From the NCBI RefSeq assembly GCF_019774615.1, contig NZ_CP081497.1, positions 1,984,001-2,048,000 of the forward strand: 64,000 nucleotides of DNA, written 5' to 3'. Below, in pieces: positions 1 to 8,243 of this stretch. The position numbers and the translations under genes were made by a program. Position 1 is the first letter of the stretch, and every line of letters starts with the position of its first letter. The notes under the pieces were generated by a model, which saw only the letters and a program-made list of their open reading frames with translations, searched no databases and was not told the DNA's origin. This DNA comes from Streptomyces sp. BHT-5-2. Lineage in GTDB: Bacteria > Actinomycetota > Actinomycetes > Streptomycetales > Streptomycetaceae.

Positions 1-236
1 GGGGCCTGGACAAGTACCTCGCGGCCGTCGGCACCAGCACCGCCGCACTGAAGCAGGGCGCGATCACCATTCCGCCGGACCAGGCCGCCAAGGTCGGCTG
101 GGACTTCAGCGCGGACTGGCCCTGGCGGGGCGTCGCCGTCGACCGCAAGGCGCCGCAGCCCTCCCAGCGGATCGTGGTCAGTTACGACGAGCCCGGGCAC
201 CCGGTCGTCTACACCGTTTCGACCGTGCGGTTCTGA
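1..236 (+). CDS. C-terminal part of an unidentified protein (5' end outside window)
   Basis: An open frame runs in from the window edge (codon phase starts at base 3) and stops with TGA at 234-236, giving about 77 residues. The visible part includes GWDFSADWPWRGVAVDRK and ends in YTVSTVRF. No domain is recognisable to me, and there is no membrane segment in the visible part. Codon use is normal high-GC coding, so it is a real gene end. It stops 12 bp before a 32-nt sequence that recurs upstream of pcaL. Confidence 0.6.
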   Translation, partial: GLDKYLAAVGTSTAALKQGAITIPPDQAAKVGWDFSADWPWRGVAVDRKAPQPSQRIVVSYDEPGHPVVYTVSTVRF

Positions 237-248
237 AGGTGACCATCC

Positions 249-280
249 CTTCCTGACCCGGGTGTCGGGACCGCGTCACG
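249..280. repeat. Left copy of 32-nt direct repeat
   Basis: This sequence matches 3983-4014 except for two G/A differences. It begins 13 bp after the stop codon of the partial first gene. It contains an imperfect version of the CCTGAC...GTCAGG inverted repeat that is perfect in the right copy. Confidence 0.75.
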
Positions 281-639
281 TGATCTTGCCGTCGGTGCGT
301 TCGGGCAGCGCTGCATCAGCCGCTCGAACGCTTCCATCAGCGAGCGGTCGATCTCGTCACCCCACGGGGCCGAAAGCCCCTACCAGGCCGCCGACCTGCG
401 GCCCGGATCCGGCGCGGTCCGGGGCAGGTCGCCCGAGGTGTAGGGGATCGAGGCCGCCACCGGGACAACGACTGCCCCCAGCCGCGCAGCCGCGGAAGCA
501 TGGACGGCATCTGGGCCAGCGCCGCCTGAGCCTTGCCTTCCTGGCGGCACTGCCGTACGGCTTTCCGCGCTGCCTCGAAGCCGGCAAACACATCGTTTCC
601 GTCGACCCGTTGCGTCGACGTCCCGTAGCCCTGCGCGCG
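281..639. other. Intergenic debris, no intact gene
   Basis: No gene can be supported here. On the minus strand near 285-365 there is a coding-like stretch (DEIDRSLMEAFERLMQ, then after a frame change LPERTDGKIT and stop) that looks like the decayed end of some protein. I could not assign a family. Confidence 0.35.
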
Positions 640-789
640 CCGGACCTCGCCCTCCAGGAGGCCGAGGTGGCGATCGACGCACTGCTGCACCACTTCCCCG
701 GCCTCGCCCTGGCCGTGGCGCCGTCCGACCTGGAGCGCCAGCTCTTCCCCGGCGCCTGGCGGCTGAGCGCCCTGCCGCTGCGGCTCTGA
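640..789 (+). pseudogene. Cytochrome P450 C-terminal remnant
   Basis: The frame reads LALQEAEVAIDALLHHFPGL, then continues to ALPLRL and a stop at 787-789. This is the standard end of a bacterial cytochrome P450: the helix after the haem cysteine (APLAxxEAEVAxxALL), then FPGLxLAV and the closing ALPL strand. Upstream, the haem-binding FGxGxHxCxG loop is not readable in this frame, so the gene is truncated and probably frameshifted. It suggests a former tailoring oxidase next to the resistance gene, but that link is inference. Confidence 0.5.
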
Positions 790-866
790 TGCCCTTGCCC
801 CGGCGCGCCACCGGGCGGTACCCGGCCATCGCCGAGCACCGCCCCGTGGCGCACGCCGCACCGGAT

Positions 867-2528
867 TCACGCCGTGGCGAATGCGGTGATCCGGCCCTCG
901 CACAGCGACAGATGCGAGCCGCTGAACCGGGACCGCATCCGGCGGTCGTGGGTGACGACCACCACGGCGCCCTGGTAGTCCGCCAACGCCTGCTCCAACT
1001 CCTCCACGAGCACGGGGGAGAGGTGGTTGGTGGGCTCGTCCAGCAACAGCAGGTCCACCGGGTCGCTCACCAGCCGCGCGAGCTCGATCCGCCGCCGCTG
1101 CCCGTATGAGAGGTCGCCCACCCGCTGTTCCAGTTCCGCCGGGCCGAACAGGCCCAGCGAGAGCAACTCCTCGGTGTGGTCGTCGAGGTGGCCGGGGCGG
1201 CCGTGCGCGAATGCCTCCGTCACGGTCAGCCCGGCCGGCCAGGGCACCTGCTCCTGCCGCAGATGCCCTACGCGCCCGGACACGTGCACCGTCCCGCTGT
1301 CCGGTGCCAGTTCCCCGGCCAGCACCCGCAACAGTGTGGTCTTGCCCGCCCCGTTGGGCCCGGTGATCAGCAGCCGCTCGCCGGGATGTACGGATACCGA
1401 CGCCACCTCCAGCCGGTCCCCGACGCACACCTCGGAGAGCTCGGCCACCGGGGCCTGCACCGTTGCGTCCGGGCCCGCGGTGGCGATGTGGGCCGTGAAG
1501 GTCAGCGGGTCGGCCGGCGGGGCAACGGGGTTCTCCGTCAGTCGGGCCATCCGTTCCTTGGCGTTGCGGATGCGGCTCATGGCGCCGTGCCCGCGGCCTC
1601 GCGACCGGAAGGCACCGTGGCCGAAGACGGCGAACGGCACCTTGCGCGGAATGTTGTCCAGTCGCGACACGTTGGAGGTGACCAGCTCCCGGTTGCGGTC
1701 CAGCTCGGCGCGCCACTCCTCGTACTCGCGCAGCCGCCGCTCACGCTCCGCGGCCTTCGCGGTGAGATAGCCCTCGTAGCCGTTCCCGTAGCGACTCACG
1801 TTGCCGGCGTTCACTTCCAGGATGGTGGTGGTGAGCCGCTCCAGGAAGACTCGGTCGTGGGTGACCGCGATCACGGTGCCGCGATGTGCCCGCAGATGGT
1901 CCTCCAGCCAGCTCACCGCCTGGTCGTCCAGGTCGTTGGTCGGCTCGTCCAGCGCCAGCAGTTCGGGCGCCGACGCCAGCGTCGCGGCCAGGGCCAGCCG
2001 CGAGCACTCGCCCCCGGAGAGGGTGCCCAGCCGGCGATTGCGGTCCAGGCTCGGCAGGCCGAGCCCGTGCAGTGCGATGTCCACCCGGGCGTCGGCCTCG
2101 TAGCCGCCGCGAGCCTGGTACTGCTCGACCAGGTCGGCGTAGGTTTCCAGAAGAGCGGCCAGTTCCCGGTCCGGGCCTGCCCGATAGGGCCGTTCGGCCA
2201 GCTCGGCCTCGGCCCGCCGCACCCCCGCCGCAATCTCGCGCAGCTCGACCATGGCAAGGTCGACGGCGTCTTGAACGGTGGCCTCGGGGGCAAGTTCCAG
2301 TGTCTGCGCCAGATAGCCGGTGCCGCCGGGAGCGACCACGGTGACGGCCCCGTTGTCGGCCTGCTCCCGCCCGGCGATCAGCTTGAGCAGGGTGGACTTG
2401 CCGGAGCCGTTGTCGCCGATGATGCCGACCTTCTCGCCCGGCTTGATGGTGAAACCGACCCGGTCGAGTACGACACGGTCGTGGTAGCGCTTGGTGATGT
2501 CATGCAGGGCTAGTTGCGCGGTAAGCAT
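867..2528 (-). CDS. ABC-F ATPase, antibiotic target protection type (TlrC/SrmB/CarA/OleB-like)
   Basis: This 553-residue protein has two ABC domains and no membrane segments, the ABC-F layout. Walker A motifs are GDNGSGKST (residues 38-46) and GPNGAGKTT in the second half. Signature motifs are LSGGECS and LSYGQRRR, and the Walker B segments end in LDEPTN. A charged linker joins the halves. Size and composition match the streptomycete macrolide/lincosamide self-resistance proteins TlrC, SrmB, CarA and OleB, which act on the ribosome to displace the drug. ATG at 2528 is chosen because AGGAGG lies just upstream on the minus strand. The same frame stays open back to an ATG at 2699, so an N-terminal extension or in-frame leader is possible. 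Resistance is inferred from family; the drug is unknown. Confidence 0.85.
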   Translation of the reverse strand: MLTAQLALHDITKRYHDRVVLDRVGFTIKPGEKVGIIGDNGSGKSTLLKLIAGREQADNGAVTVVAPGGTGYLAQTLELAPEATVQDAVDLAMVELREIAAGVRRAEAELAERPYRAGPDRELAALLETYADLVEQYQARGGYEADARVDIALHGLGLPSLDRNRRLGTLSGGECSRLALAATLASAPELLALDEPTNDLDDQAVSWLEDHLRAHRGTVIAVTHDRVFLERLTTTILEVNAGNVSRYGNGYEGYLTAKAAERERRLREYEEWRAELDRNRELVTSNVSRLDNIPRKVPFAVFGHGAFRSRGRGHGAMSRIRNAKERMARLTENPVAPPADPLTFTAHIATAGPDATVQAPVAELSEVCVGDRLEVASVSVHPGERLLITGPNGAGKTTLLRVLAGELAPDSGTVHVSGRVGHLRQEQVPWPAGLTVTEAFAHGRPGHLDDHTEELLSLGLFGPAELEQRVGDLSYGQRRRIELARLVSDPVDLLLLDEPTNHLSPVLVEELEQALADYQGAVVVVTHDRRMRSRFSGSHLSLCEGRITAFATA

Positions 2529-2692
2529 GTGAGGTCCTCCTGAATAACGGCCGAGGATGGATGGGGGATCCGCGCACACGACAGGCTGTCCGGGCGCGAT
2601 GGCCCAACAGAGAACGCCGATACGGCCGATGACGTCGGAACGGCGTGTTTCAGAAGCGCACGGATGGATGCGGCGGAGCAGAGCTCGACGCG

Positions 2693-2732
2693 GCGACATC
2701 CTCAACTATCACAGAGAACCCATAACATCCAA
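2693..2732 (-). promoter_or_regulatory. Candidate promoter for the ABC-F gene
   Basis: Read on the minus strand, TTGGAT (2732-2727) and GATAGT (2710-2705) are separated by 16 bp, with a TGT just before the -10. The predicted transcription start (about 2699) falls on an ATG that is in frame with the ABC-F gene. The message would then have either a leaderless N-terminal extension of 57 codons or a roughly 170-nt leader before the AGGAGG-preceded start. Only similarity to consensus supports it. Confidence 0.4.
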
Positions 2733-3982
2733 TCTATGCGGCAAATTACTGTCGCGGCAAGCGTGTGTCGACCATGAAGAGACGTCGACGAGTGCCGGGT
2801 CTCATCGCACCGGAGTGCAATCCAATTCCCGGGACCTCACGGGGCATTCGGAGGATTCGCCGGAAGTGCCTGTTCAGGCAGGGGCCGCCATTAAATCAGG
2901 GGACGCCATCAAATCCCGGAGGGCTCGTCGGTCGTGATCGCGCCTTCAGGTGGCTGGGATACTTTCCATCGGCAGCCGCTGCCTGACGTTTTTCCGATCA
3001 ACTCGACGCTTTTTGTGCCGACTTGCCCGGCTCCTTGGTCGACGTTTAACCGTTGAGATAGGCGCGGGCTCCGGCCGGGTGGCCAGGGGTACTGGCGTCG
3101 GCTGGACGCTCCATGCTCGCGGTGGGGATCGATGCCCACGGGGCAAGTCGACTGACCGCCGAATCACTTCCCGATGTCACGGTGGTGAACGAGAACTTTC
3201 TGACCTTGCAACTGCCCAGGCAGTCAATCCGTCTGATTGGCGATCTTCCCTTGTGTCCGGCACCAAGATACTGAGGCGCTGCCTGGAGCTGAGGCCGAAT
3301 CGGATGCGCCAGGGGGAATTCCTGCTTCAGCGTGAGTATGTGGGCAAGTGGACCGGTGCCTGGGGCGGCAATCTTTTCAACGCCCAGTGGGAGCCGTGGT
3401 ATCCGTTCGAAGGGGGCCGGCTTTCTCCCGCAACGAATTCAGCTCCGTACCGCGCGCCGACGCCCAGGCGCTGGTGCGCCGCGGCCATGTCCGGTTCGTG
3501 CGCAGTGCCGGGGCGCGGCCGGCCGATCGAGTCAAGGATCTCGCGGTCCGGGACTGGGTCGCACTGTTCCGCGCGAACCCCTGGCAGGCCGACTCCGCGC
3601 ATCGCCTTGCGGGAGAGATCGGCGCGGGTTCCGCCGAGCCCCGGCATGTTTCCTGCTCTCCTGGCCAGGGGTTTCCCCTTTCGTCGGTGGGATGAGGCGC
3701 TCCGTTTCGTTGTGCTGACGAGTCTGGGCGGTGCGTATCGACTTGTCAAGACGATACGAATCGTCTCGCCATGCTCTTGCGCCGGACATCGATACGCGGA
3801 TCGCCGTACCCGGCTCGTCGTGGCTCATCATGATCGGCTGGTACGGACGCGGTGCCTTGCTCGCGATCAGGGCCGGGGTCTTTGGGCCCGGTCGCCTGGT
3901 CGTCCACGTCGTCTCCACGGTGAGCATCTGACCTACATGGATCCCGTTTCGGGCGCGATCGGCGGGCCGTGCCCTGACGGCT
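2733..3982. other. 1.25-kb stretch without an intact gene
   Basis: The region holds coding-like fragments but nothing complete. A 53-codon frame (3113-3274, beginning MLAVGIDAHGASRL) and a longer readable stretch around 3430-3665 (containing NEFSSVPRADAQALVRRG and DWVALFRANPWQADSAHRL) look like pieces of real proteins that have lost their ends. I cannot name their families. The remainder shows nothing recognisable. Confidence 0.4.
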
Positions 3983-4014
3983 CTTCCTGACCCGAGTGTC
4001 AGGACCGCGTCACG
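3983..4014. repeat. Right copy of 32-nt direct repeat
   Basis: This copy ends 20 bp upstream of the pcaL start. It contains a perfect inverted repeat CCTGAC-CCGAGT-GTCAGG, which could be a regulator site for pcaL or a short hairpin. The left copy at 249-280 has one arm altered. Confidence 0.75.
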
Positions 4015-4034
4015 GCGTCGGTTAGCGTGTCGGG

Positions 4035-5306
4035 GTGAGCGAGAAGACCCTGCAGCACCGGATCGACGGTCCCGACGGCGCCCCCGTGCTCGTCTTGGGG
4101 GCCGCCCTCGGGACGACCTGGCACATGTGGGATCGGCAGATCCCCGAGCTGACCCGCCAGTGGCGCGTCATCCGCTTCGACCTGCCCGGCCACGGCGGAT
4201 CCCCCGCACACGCGGCGAACTCCGTCGCCGAAGTCGCCGACCGGCTGGTGGCCACCCTGGACGCGCTGGGCGTGGAGCGGTTCGGCTACGCCGGCTGCGA
4301 CCTCGGCGCCGCGGTCGGCACCCAGCTGGCGCTCACCCGCCCGCACCGCGTCACCTCCCTCGCGCTGGTGTCCTCCTCCCCGCGCTACGGCACCGCCGAC
4401 GCGTGGCGGCAGCGCGGCGTGGTGATCCGCACCAATGGACTCGACCCGATCGCCCGCACCTCGCCGGAGCACTGGTTCACCCCGGGCTTCGCCGGCGCCC
4501 AGGCCGCCATCGTCGAATGGGCCGTCCAGATGGTGCGGACCACCGACCCCGGTTGCTACATCGCCGCCTGCGAGGCGCTCGCCGCCTACGACGTGCGCTC
4601 CTCCCTGGGGCGGGTGGGCGTGCCCACGCTCGTCGTCGTCGGTGCCGAGGACCAGGTCACGCCCACCACCGACGCCCGCACCCTGGTCGCCGGCATACCG
4701 GACGCCAGTCTGGCGCTGATACCCGGCACCTCGCACCTGGCACCCGTCGAGCAGCCCGCCGCCGTCACCGAGCTGCTCATCCGCCACTTCAGCACCGCCT
4801 GGCACGACAAGCCCGGTCCGGCCGCCATCAGCGCGGCCGCCCCCAAGGCGCAGATCGCGCCGCCCATGCCGACCCACGCCCCGGCCGCCATCGAGTCCGG
4901 CCTGACGCAGCCCGACCAGGTCCGCGGCGGCACCTACGAGCAGGGCATCAAGATCCGCCGCGAGGTCCTGGGCGACGCCCATGTGGACCGGGTCGAGGCC
5001 GGCGCCGACGACTTCACCGCCGACTTCCACGACTTCATCACCCGGTACGCCTGGGGCGAGACCTGGACCCGGCCGGGCCTGGACCGCCGCACCCGGAGCG
5101 TCATCACCCTCACCGCGCTGGTCGCCCGCGGCCACTTCGAGGAGCTCGCGCTGCACACCCGTGCCGCCCTCCGCAACGGTCTGACGCCCGTGGAGATCAA
5201 GGAGATCCTGCTGCACACCGCGGTCTACTGCGGCGTCCCGGCCGCCAACTCCGCCTTCGCGGTGGCCCAGAAGGTCATCCAGGAGGAGACGACCCCGGAG
5301 GGGTGA
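4035..5306 (+). CDS. pcaL: PcaL: 3-oxoadipate enol-lactonase / 4-carboxymuconolactone decarboxylase fusion
   Basis: The 423-residue protein joins an N-terminal alpha/beta-hydrolase (about 1-260) to a C-terminal carboxymuconolactone decarboxylase domain (about 295-415: TRPGLDRRTRSVITLTALVA and LLHTAVYCGVPAANSAF). Such fusions carry out two consecutive steps of the protocatechuate branch of the beta-ketoadipate pathway. The hydrolase half keeps the acid loop GAEDQVTP and the histidine in GTSHLAP, but the nucleophile elbow reads GCDLG, with Asp where the family has Ser. No other pca genes are next to it. The GTG start lies 20 bp after the 32-nt repeat. The fusion assignment is firm; lactonase activity is uncertain because of the Asp. 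Confidence 0.88.
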   Translation: MSEKTLQHRIDGPDGAPVLVLGAALGTTWHMWDRQIPELTRQWRVIRFDLPGHGGSPAHAANSVAEVADRLVATLDALGVERFGYAGCDLGAAVGTQLALTRPHRVTSLALVSSSPRYGTADAWRQRGVVIRTNGLDPIARTSPEHWFTPGFAGAQAAIVEWAVQMVRTTDPGCYIAACEALAAYDVRSSLGRVGVPTLVVVGAEDQVTPTTDARTLVAGIPDASLALIPGTSHLAPVEQPAAVTELLIRHFSTAWHDKPGPAAISAAAPKAQIAPPMPTHAPAAIESGLTQPDQVRGGTYEQGIKIRREVLGDAHVDRVEAGADDFTADFHDFITRYAWGETWTRPGLDRRTRSVITLTALVARGHFEELALHTRAALRNGLTPVEIKEILLHTAVYCGVPAANSAFAVAQKVIQEETTPEG

Positions 5307-5378
5307 AGGAGCGGGCGGGCCCGGGGCGGACTGCTCACAGGCAGCCGCCCGTGCGTCGACGCGCGGCAGGATGGCCCC

Positions 5379-6017
5379 ATGGAACTCACCAAGAAGACCC
5401 ACTCCTGCGTCCGGATCGAGAAGGACGGGCGGACGCTGGTGATCGATCCGGGGGTGTTCAGCGAGGCGGACGCGGCCGTCGGCGCGGACGCGATCCTGGT
5501 GACGCACGAGCACCTGGACCACTTCGACGAGGAGCGGCTGAGCCGGGGCATGGAGGCGAATCCGGCGGCCGAGATCTGGACGTTGGCCAGCGTCGCCGAC
5601 CAGATCTCCGCGGCCTTCCCGGGCCGGGTGCACACCGTCGGCGAGGGCGACACCTTCACCGCCGCCGGCTTCGACGTCGAGGTCCACGGCCAGCTGCACG
5701 CAGTGATCCACCCGGACATCCCGCGCATCACCAACGTCGGCTTCCTCCTGGACGGCACCGTCTTCCACCCCGGCGACGCGCTGACCGTCCCCGAGGGCCG
5801 CACCGTCGACACCCTGCTGCTCCCCGTCCACGCGCCGTGGAACAAGGTCGGCGAGATCATCGACTACGTCCGCGCGGTCGCCCCGCGCCGGGCCCTGGAC
5901 ATCCACGACAGCCTGCTCCAGGACCACGCCCGCCCGGTCTACGACGCCATGATCGACAAGCTCGGCGGGGCCGACCACGGCCGCCTCGCACCGGGGGCGC
6001 ACACCGAGGTGGGCTGA
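5379..6017 (+). CDS. MBL-fold metal-dependent hydrolase
   Basis: This 212-residue protein begins MELTKKTHSCVRIEKDGRTL and carries the metallo-beta-lactamase signature THEHLDH near residues 49-55, with later metal-site histidines in HPGDAL and in the LDIHDS segment. Its length matches the UlaG-like short MBL hydrolases. There is no signal peptide, so it should be cytoplasmic. The substrate cannot be told. It follows pcaL by 72 bp and precedes xthA by 30 bp on the same strand, so co-transcription with xthA is plausible. Confidence 0.85.
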   Translation: MELTKKTHSCVRIEKDGRTLVIDPGVFSEADAAVGADAILVTHEHLDHFDEERLSRGMEANPAAEIWTLASVADQISAAFPGRVHTVGEGDTFTAAGFDVEVHGQLHAVIHPDIPRITNVGFLLDGTVFHPGDALTVPEGRTVDTLLLPVHAPWNKVGEIIDYVRAVAPRRALDIHDSLLQDHARPVYDAMIDKLGGADHGRLAPGAHTEVG

Positions 6018-6047
6018 TTGTCGGTGGCGGGCGGTAGGTTTACGGAC

Positions 6048-6827
6048 ATGCGCATCGCGACCTGGAACGTCAACTCGATCACCGCCCGCCTCCCGCGGTT
6101 GCTGGCCTGGCTGGAGAAGTCCGGCACGGACGTGCTGTGCGTCCAGGAGACCAAGTGCTCCGCCGAGCAGTTCCCCTACGAGCAGCTCCGCGAGCTGGGG
6201 TACGAGGCCGCGGTCAACGCCGACGGCAGGTGGAACGGCGTCGCGCTGCTCTCCCGGGTGGGCCTGACGGACGTGGTCATGGGCCTGCCCGGCGGCCCGG
6301 AGTACGACGGCGCCCAGGAGCCCCGCGCCGTCTCCGCGACCTGCGGCCCGGCCCGCGTCTGGTCGGTCTACGTGCCCAACGGCCGCGAGGTCGACCACGC
6401 CCACTACGCCTACAAGCTCGGCTGGTTCGAGGCCCTCAAGGCGGCGGTCGCCGAGGACGCTGCGGGCAGCCGCCCGTTCGCCGTCCTCGGCGACTACAAC
6501 GTCGCCCCGACCGACGAGGACGTCTGGGACCCGGCCGTCTTCGAGGGCCTGACCCATGTCACCCCGGCCGAGCGCGCCGCCCTGGCCGCCCTGCGCGAGG
6601 CCGGCCTGTCGGACGTGGTGCCCCGCCCGCTGAAGTACGACCACCCCTACACCTACTGGGACTACCGCCAGCTCGCCTTCCCCAAGAACCGCGGCATGCG
6701 CATCGACCTCGTCTACGCCAACGAGCCGTTCGCCAAGGCCGTCTCGGACGCCTATGTCGACCGCGAGGAGCGCAAGGGCAAGGGCGCCTCGGACCACGCG
6801 CCGGTCGTGGTGGACCTCGACGTGTGA
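6048..6827 (+). CDS. xthA: Exodeoxyribonuclease III (AP endonuclease)
   Basis: The 259-residue protein has the complete exonuclease III/Ape1 motif set: MRIATWNVNS at the N-terminus, VQETKC, then LGDYNVAPTDEDV, RGMRIDLVYAN and the terminal SDHAPVVVDLDV. These supply the metal-binding Asn/Glu/Asp residues and the catalytic Asp-His pair. The enzyme cuts abasic sites and removes 3' blocking groups in base-excision repair. The ATG at 6048 gives the standard family N-terminus; a TTG at 6018 would add ten unneeded residues. Confidence 0.93.
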   Translation: MRIATWNVNSITARLPRLLAWLEKSGTDVLCVQETKCSAEQFPYEQLRELGYEAAVNADGRWNGVALLSRVGLTDVVMGLPGGPEYDGAQEPRAVSATCGPARVWSVYVPNGREVDHAHYAYKLGWFEALKAAVAEDAAGSRPFAVLGDYNVAPTDEDVWDPAVFEGLTHVTPAERAALAALREAGLSDVVPRPLKYDHPYTYWDYRQLAFPKNRGMRIDLVYANEPFAKAVSDAYVDREERKGKGASDHAPVVVDLDV

Positions 6828-6941
6828 GCCGGTCTCACGCCGGCCGCCTCCCCGGTGCGGCGCACTCGGGAGCCGAGGAGCCCCCGGCGCCGTGCCGCGC
6901 GCCTGTGGCCGTGGCACACGGGCGGGTGGGACCCTCGCAGC

Positions 6942-7382
6942 ATGAACCTGTCTTTCCTGGACAAGTGGCGTAGGCGCATCGACGCGGCCGGCTCGGTGCC
7001 GCTAGCCGAGTCGGTGCGCGCGGATCCCGAGAGCGTCGTCGAGCTGCTCTCCGAGTGCGAGCTGCTGCGCGACCAGGCGGCCACCGCGGGCGTCGAACTC
7101 GACGACTCCGTACGGTCGTTGGCGGAGCTGGACCAGCTCCAGCCGGTCTGGCGCGACGACCCGGAGGTGCTGTCCTGGCTCGGCAACGACGCCGGGCTCT
7201 ACCTCGGAACGGTCCTGGTGCGCACGGTCCGCGACGCGGTCTGGTATGTCTGGCCGGACGGGCAGCCGGTGGTGCGGCTGGCCTCCGGCCGGGAGGTCGA
7301 CGTGGTGACCGCCGGCCATGCCTGGGCCGACGACGGCGCACCCGAGCTCTCCCAGGTCTACGCCGAGGTCGCGGAGGGCTGA
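6942..7382 (+). CDS. Small conserved actinobacterial protein (DUF6278-like)
   Basis: The 146-residue soluble protein starts MNLSFLDKWRRRID and ends in QVYAEVAEG. It is acidic, with an N-terminal helical part and a C-terminal part of short strands (DAVWYVWPDGQPVVRLASG). I recognise it as the kind of protein annotated DUF6278 in Streptomyces; no function is known to me. The ATG at 6942 is preferred over upstream in-frame codons because the conserved-looking part starts there. Confidence 0.7.
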   Translation: MNLSFLDKWRRRIDAAGSVPLAESVRADPESVVELLSECELLRDQAATAGVELDDSVRSLAELDQLQPVWRDDPEVLSWLGNDAGLYLGTVLVRTVRDAVWYVWPDGQPVVRLASGREVDVVTAGHAWADDGAPELSQVYAEVAEG

Positions 7383-7435
7383 CCGGCCCGTCCGAACGGC
7401 CCGCCCCGCGCGTGTCACCGGCGAAGTGCCCCATT

Positions 7436-7468
7436 CGTACGGATAGGTTGCGATCTCCCCGTACGGAT
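7436..7468. promoter_or_regulatory. Two direct CGTACGGAT repeats upstream of the glu-like operon
   Basis: CGTACGGAT occurs at 7436-7444 and 7460-7468, with start points 24 bp apart (a little over two helical turns), just before the first gene of the amino-acid transporter operon. Equal-phase direct repeats this close to a start are compatible with a regulator site. No regulator is identified. Confidence 0.35.
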
Positions 7469-7487
7469 GAGAGGGGGCGGGCCGGGC

Positions 7488-8231
7488 ATGGCCGGTGACG
7501 CGCTGATCGAACTGCGCGGGGTCAACAAGCGCTACGGCGCGCTGCACGTCCTCCGGGACATCGACCTCACCGTCGGCCGCGGCGAGGTCGTGGTGATCAT
7601 CGGCCCCTCCGGGTCCGGCAAGTCGACCCTGTGCCGGACCGTCAACCGTCTGGAGACCATCGAGTCGGGCACCATCCTGCTCGACGGCGTGCCGCTGCCC
7701 CAGGAGGGCCGGGCGCTGGCCCGGTTGCGCGCCGACGTCGGCATGGTCTTCCAGTCGTTCAACCTCTTCGCGCACCGCACCGTGCTGGACAACGTGACGC
7801 TGGCGCCGATGAAGGTCCGCCGGAAGCGCAAGGAGGACGCCGAGCGCAGGGCCCGCGAACTCCTGGACCGGGTGGGGCTCGCCGCCCACGCCGCCAAGTA
7901 CCCGGCGCAGCTCTCCGGCGGTCAGCAGCAGCGGGTCGCCATCGCCCGGGCCCTCGCCATGGATCCCAAGGCGCTGCTCTTCGACGAGCCCACCTCGGCC
8001 CTCGACCCCGAGATGATCAACGAGGTGCTGGAGGTGATGCGGCAACTCGCCCGGGAGGGCATGACGATGGTCGTGGTCACCCACGAGATGGGCTTCGCCC
8101 GCTCCGCCGCCCACCGCGTGGTGTTCATGGCCGACGGCCGGATCGTCGAGGACCGCGCCCCGGAGGAGTTCTTCGCCGCGCCGCGCAGCGCACGCGCCAA
8201 GGACTTCCTCGCCAAGATCCTCAAGCACTGA
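7488..8231 (+). CDS. Amino-acid ABC transporter ATP-binding protein (GluA/GlnQ-like)
   Basis: The 247-residue ATPase has Walker A (GPSGSGKST), the LSGGQQQRVAIARAL signature, Walker B (ALLFDEPTSALDPE) and the H-loop in VVVTHEMGFA. Sequence style and length match the polar amino-acid uptake ATPases (GlnQ, GluA). It energises the two permeases downstream. ATG 7488 is chosen over ATG 7467 because GAGGGGG lies at the right distance. It starts the operon ATPase - lipoprotein - permease - permease, with short gaps throughout. Confidence 0.88.
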   Translation: MAGDALIELRGVNKRYGALHVLRDIDLTVGRGEVVVIIGPSGSGKSTLCRTVNRLETIESGTILLDGVPLPQEGRALARLRADVGMVFQSFNLFAHRTVLDNVTLAPMKVRRKRKEDAERRARELLDRVGLAAHAAKYPAQLSGGQQQRVAIARALAMDPKALLFDEPTSALDPEMINEVLEVMRQLAREGMTMVVVTHEMGFARSAAHRVVFMADGRIVEDRAPEEFFAAPRSARAKDFLAKILKH

Positions 8232-8243
8232 ACGGGGCGCGCG

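Larger units (their letters stand above)
249..4014. mobile_element. Putative accessory patch bracketed by 32-nt direct repeats
   Basis: The patch lies between an unknown gene and pcaL and is bounded by near-identical repeats (249-280 and 3983-4014, 30 of 32 bases equal). Its only intact gene is an ABC-F resistance-type ATPase; the rest is fragmentary coding DNA. Parts of it (around 2700-3300) are visibly less GC-rich than the neighbouring genes. I see no integrase, transposase or tRNA end, so the mechanism of acquisition is unknown. Recombination between the repeats would delete the patch and join the flanks. Calling it an acquired island is inference. Confidence 0.4.

Noticed and set aside
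3999..6917. Very long open frame on the minus strand opposite pcaL, the MBL hydrolase and xthA
   Set aside because: It is antisense to three clear enzyme genes. Its translation is Gly/Val/Asp-rich without any domain, as expected from GC-rich third positions.
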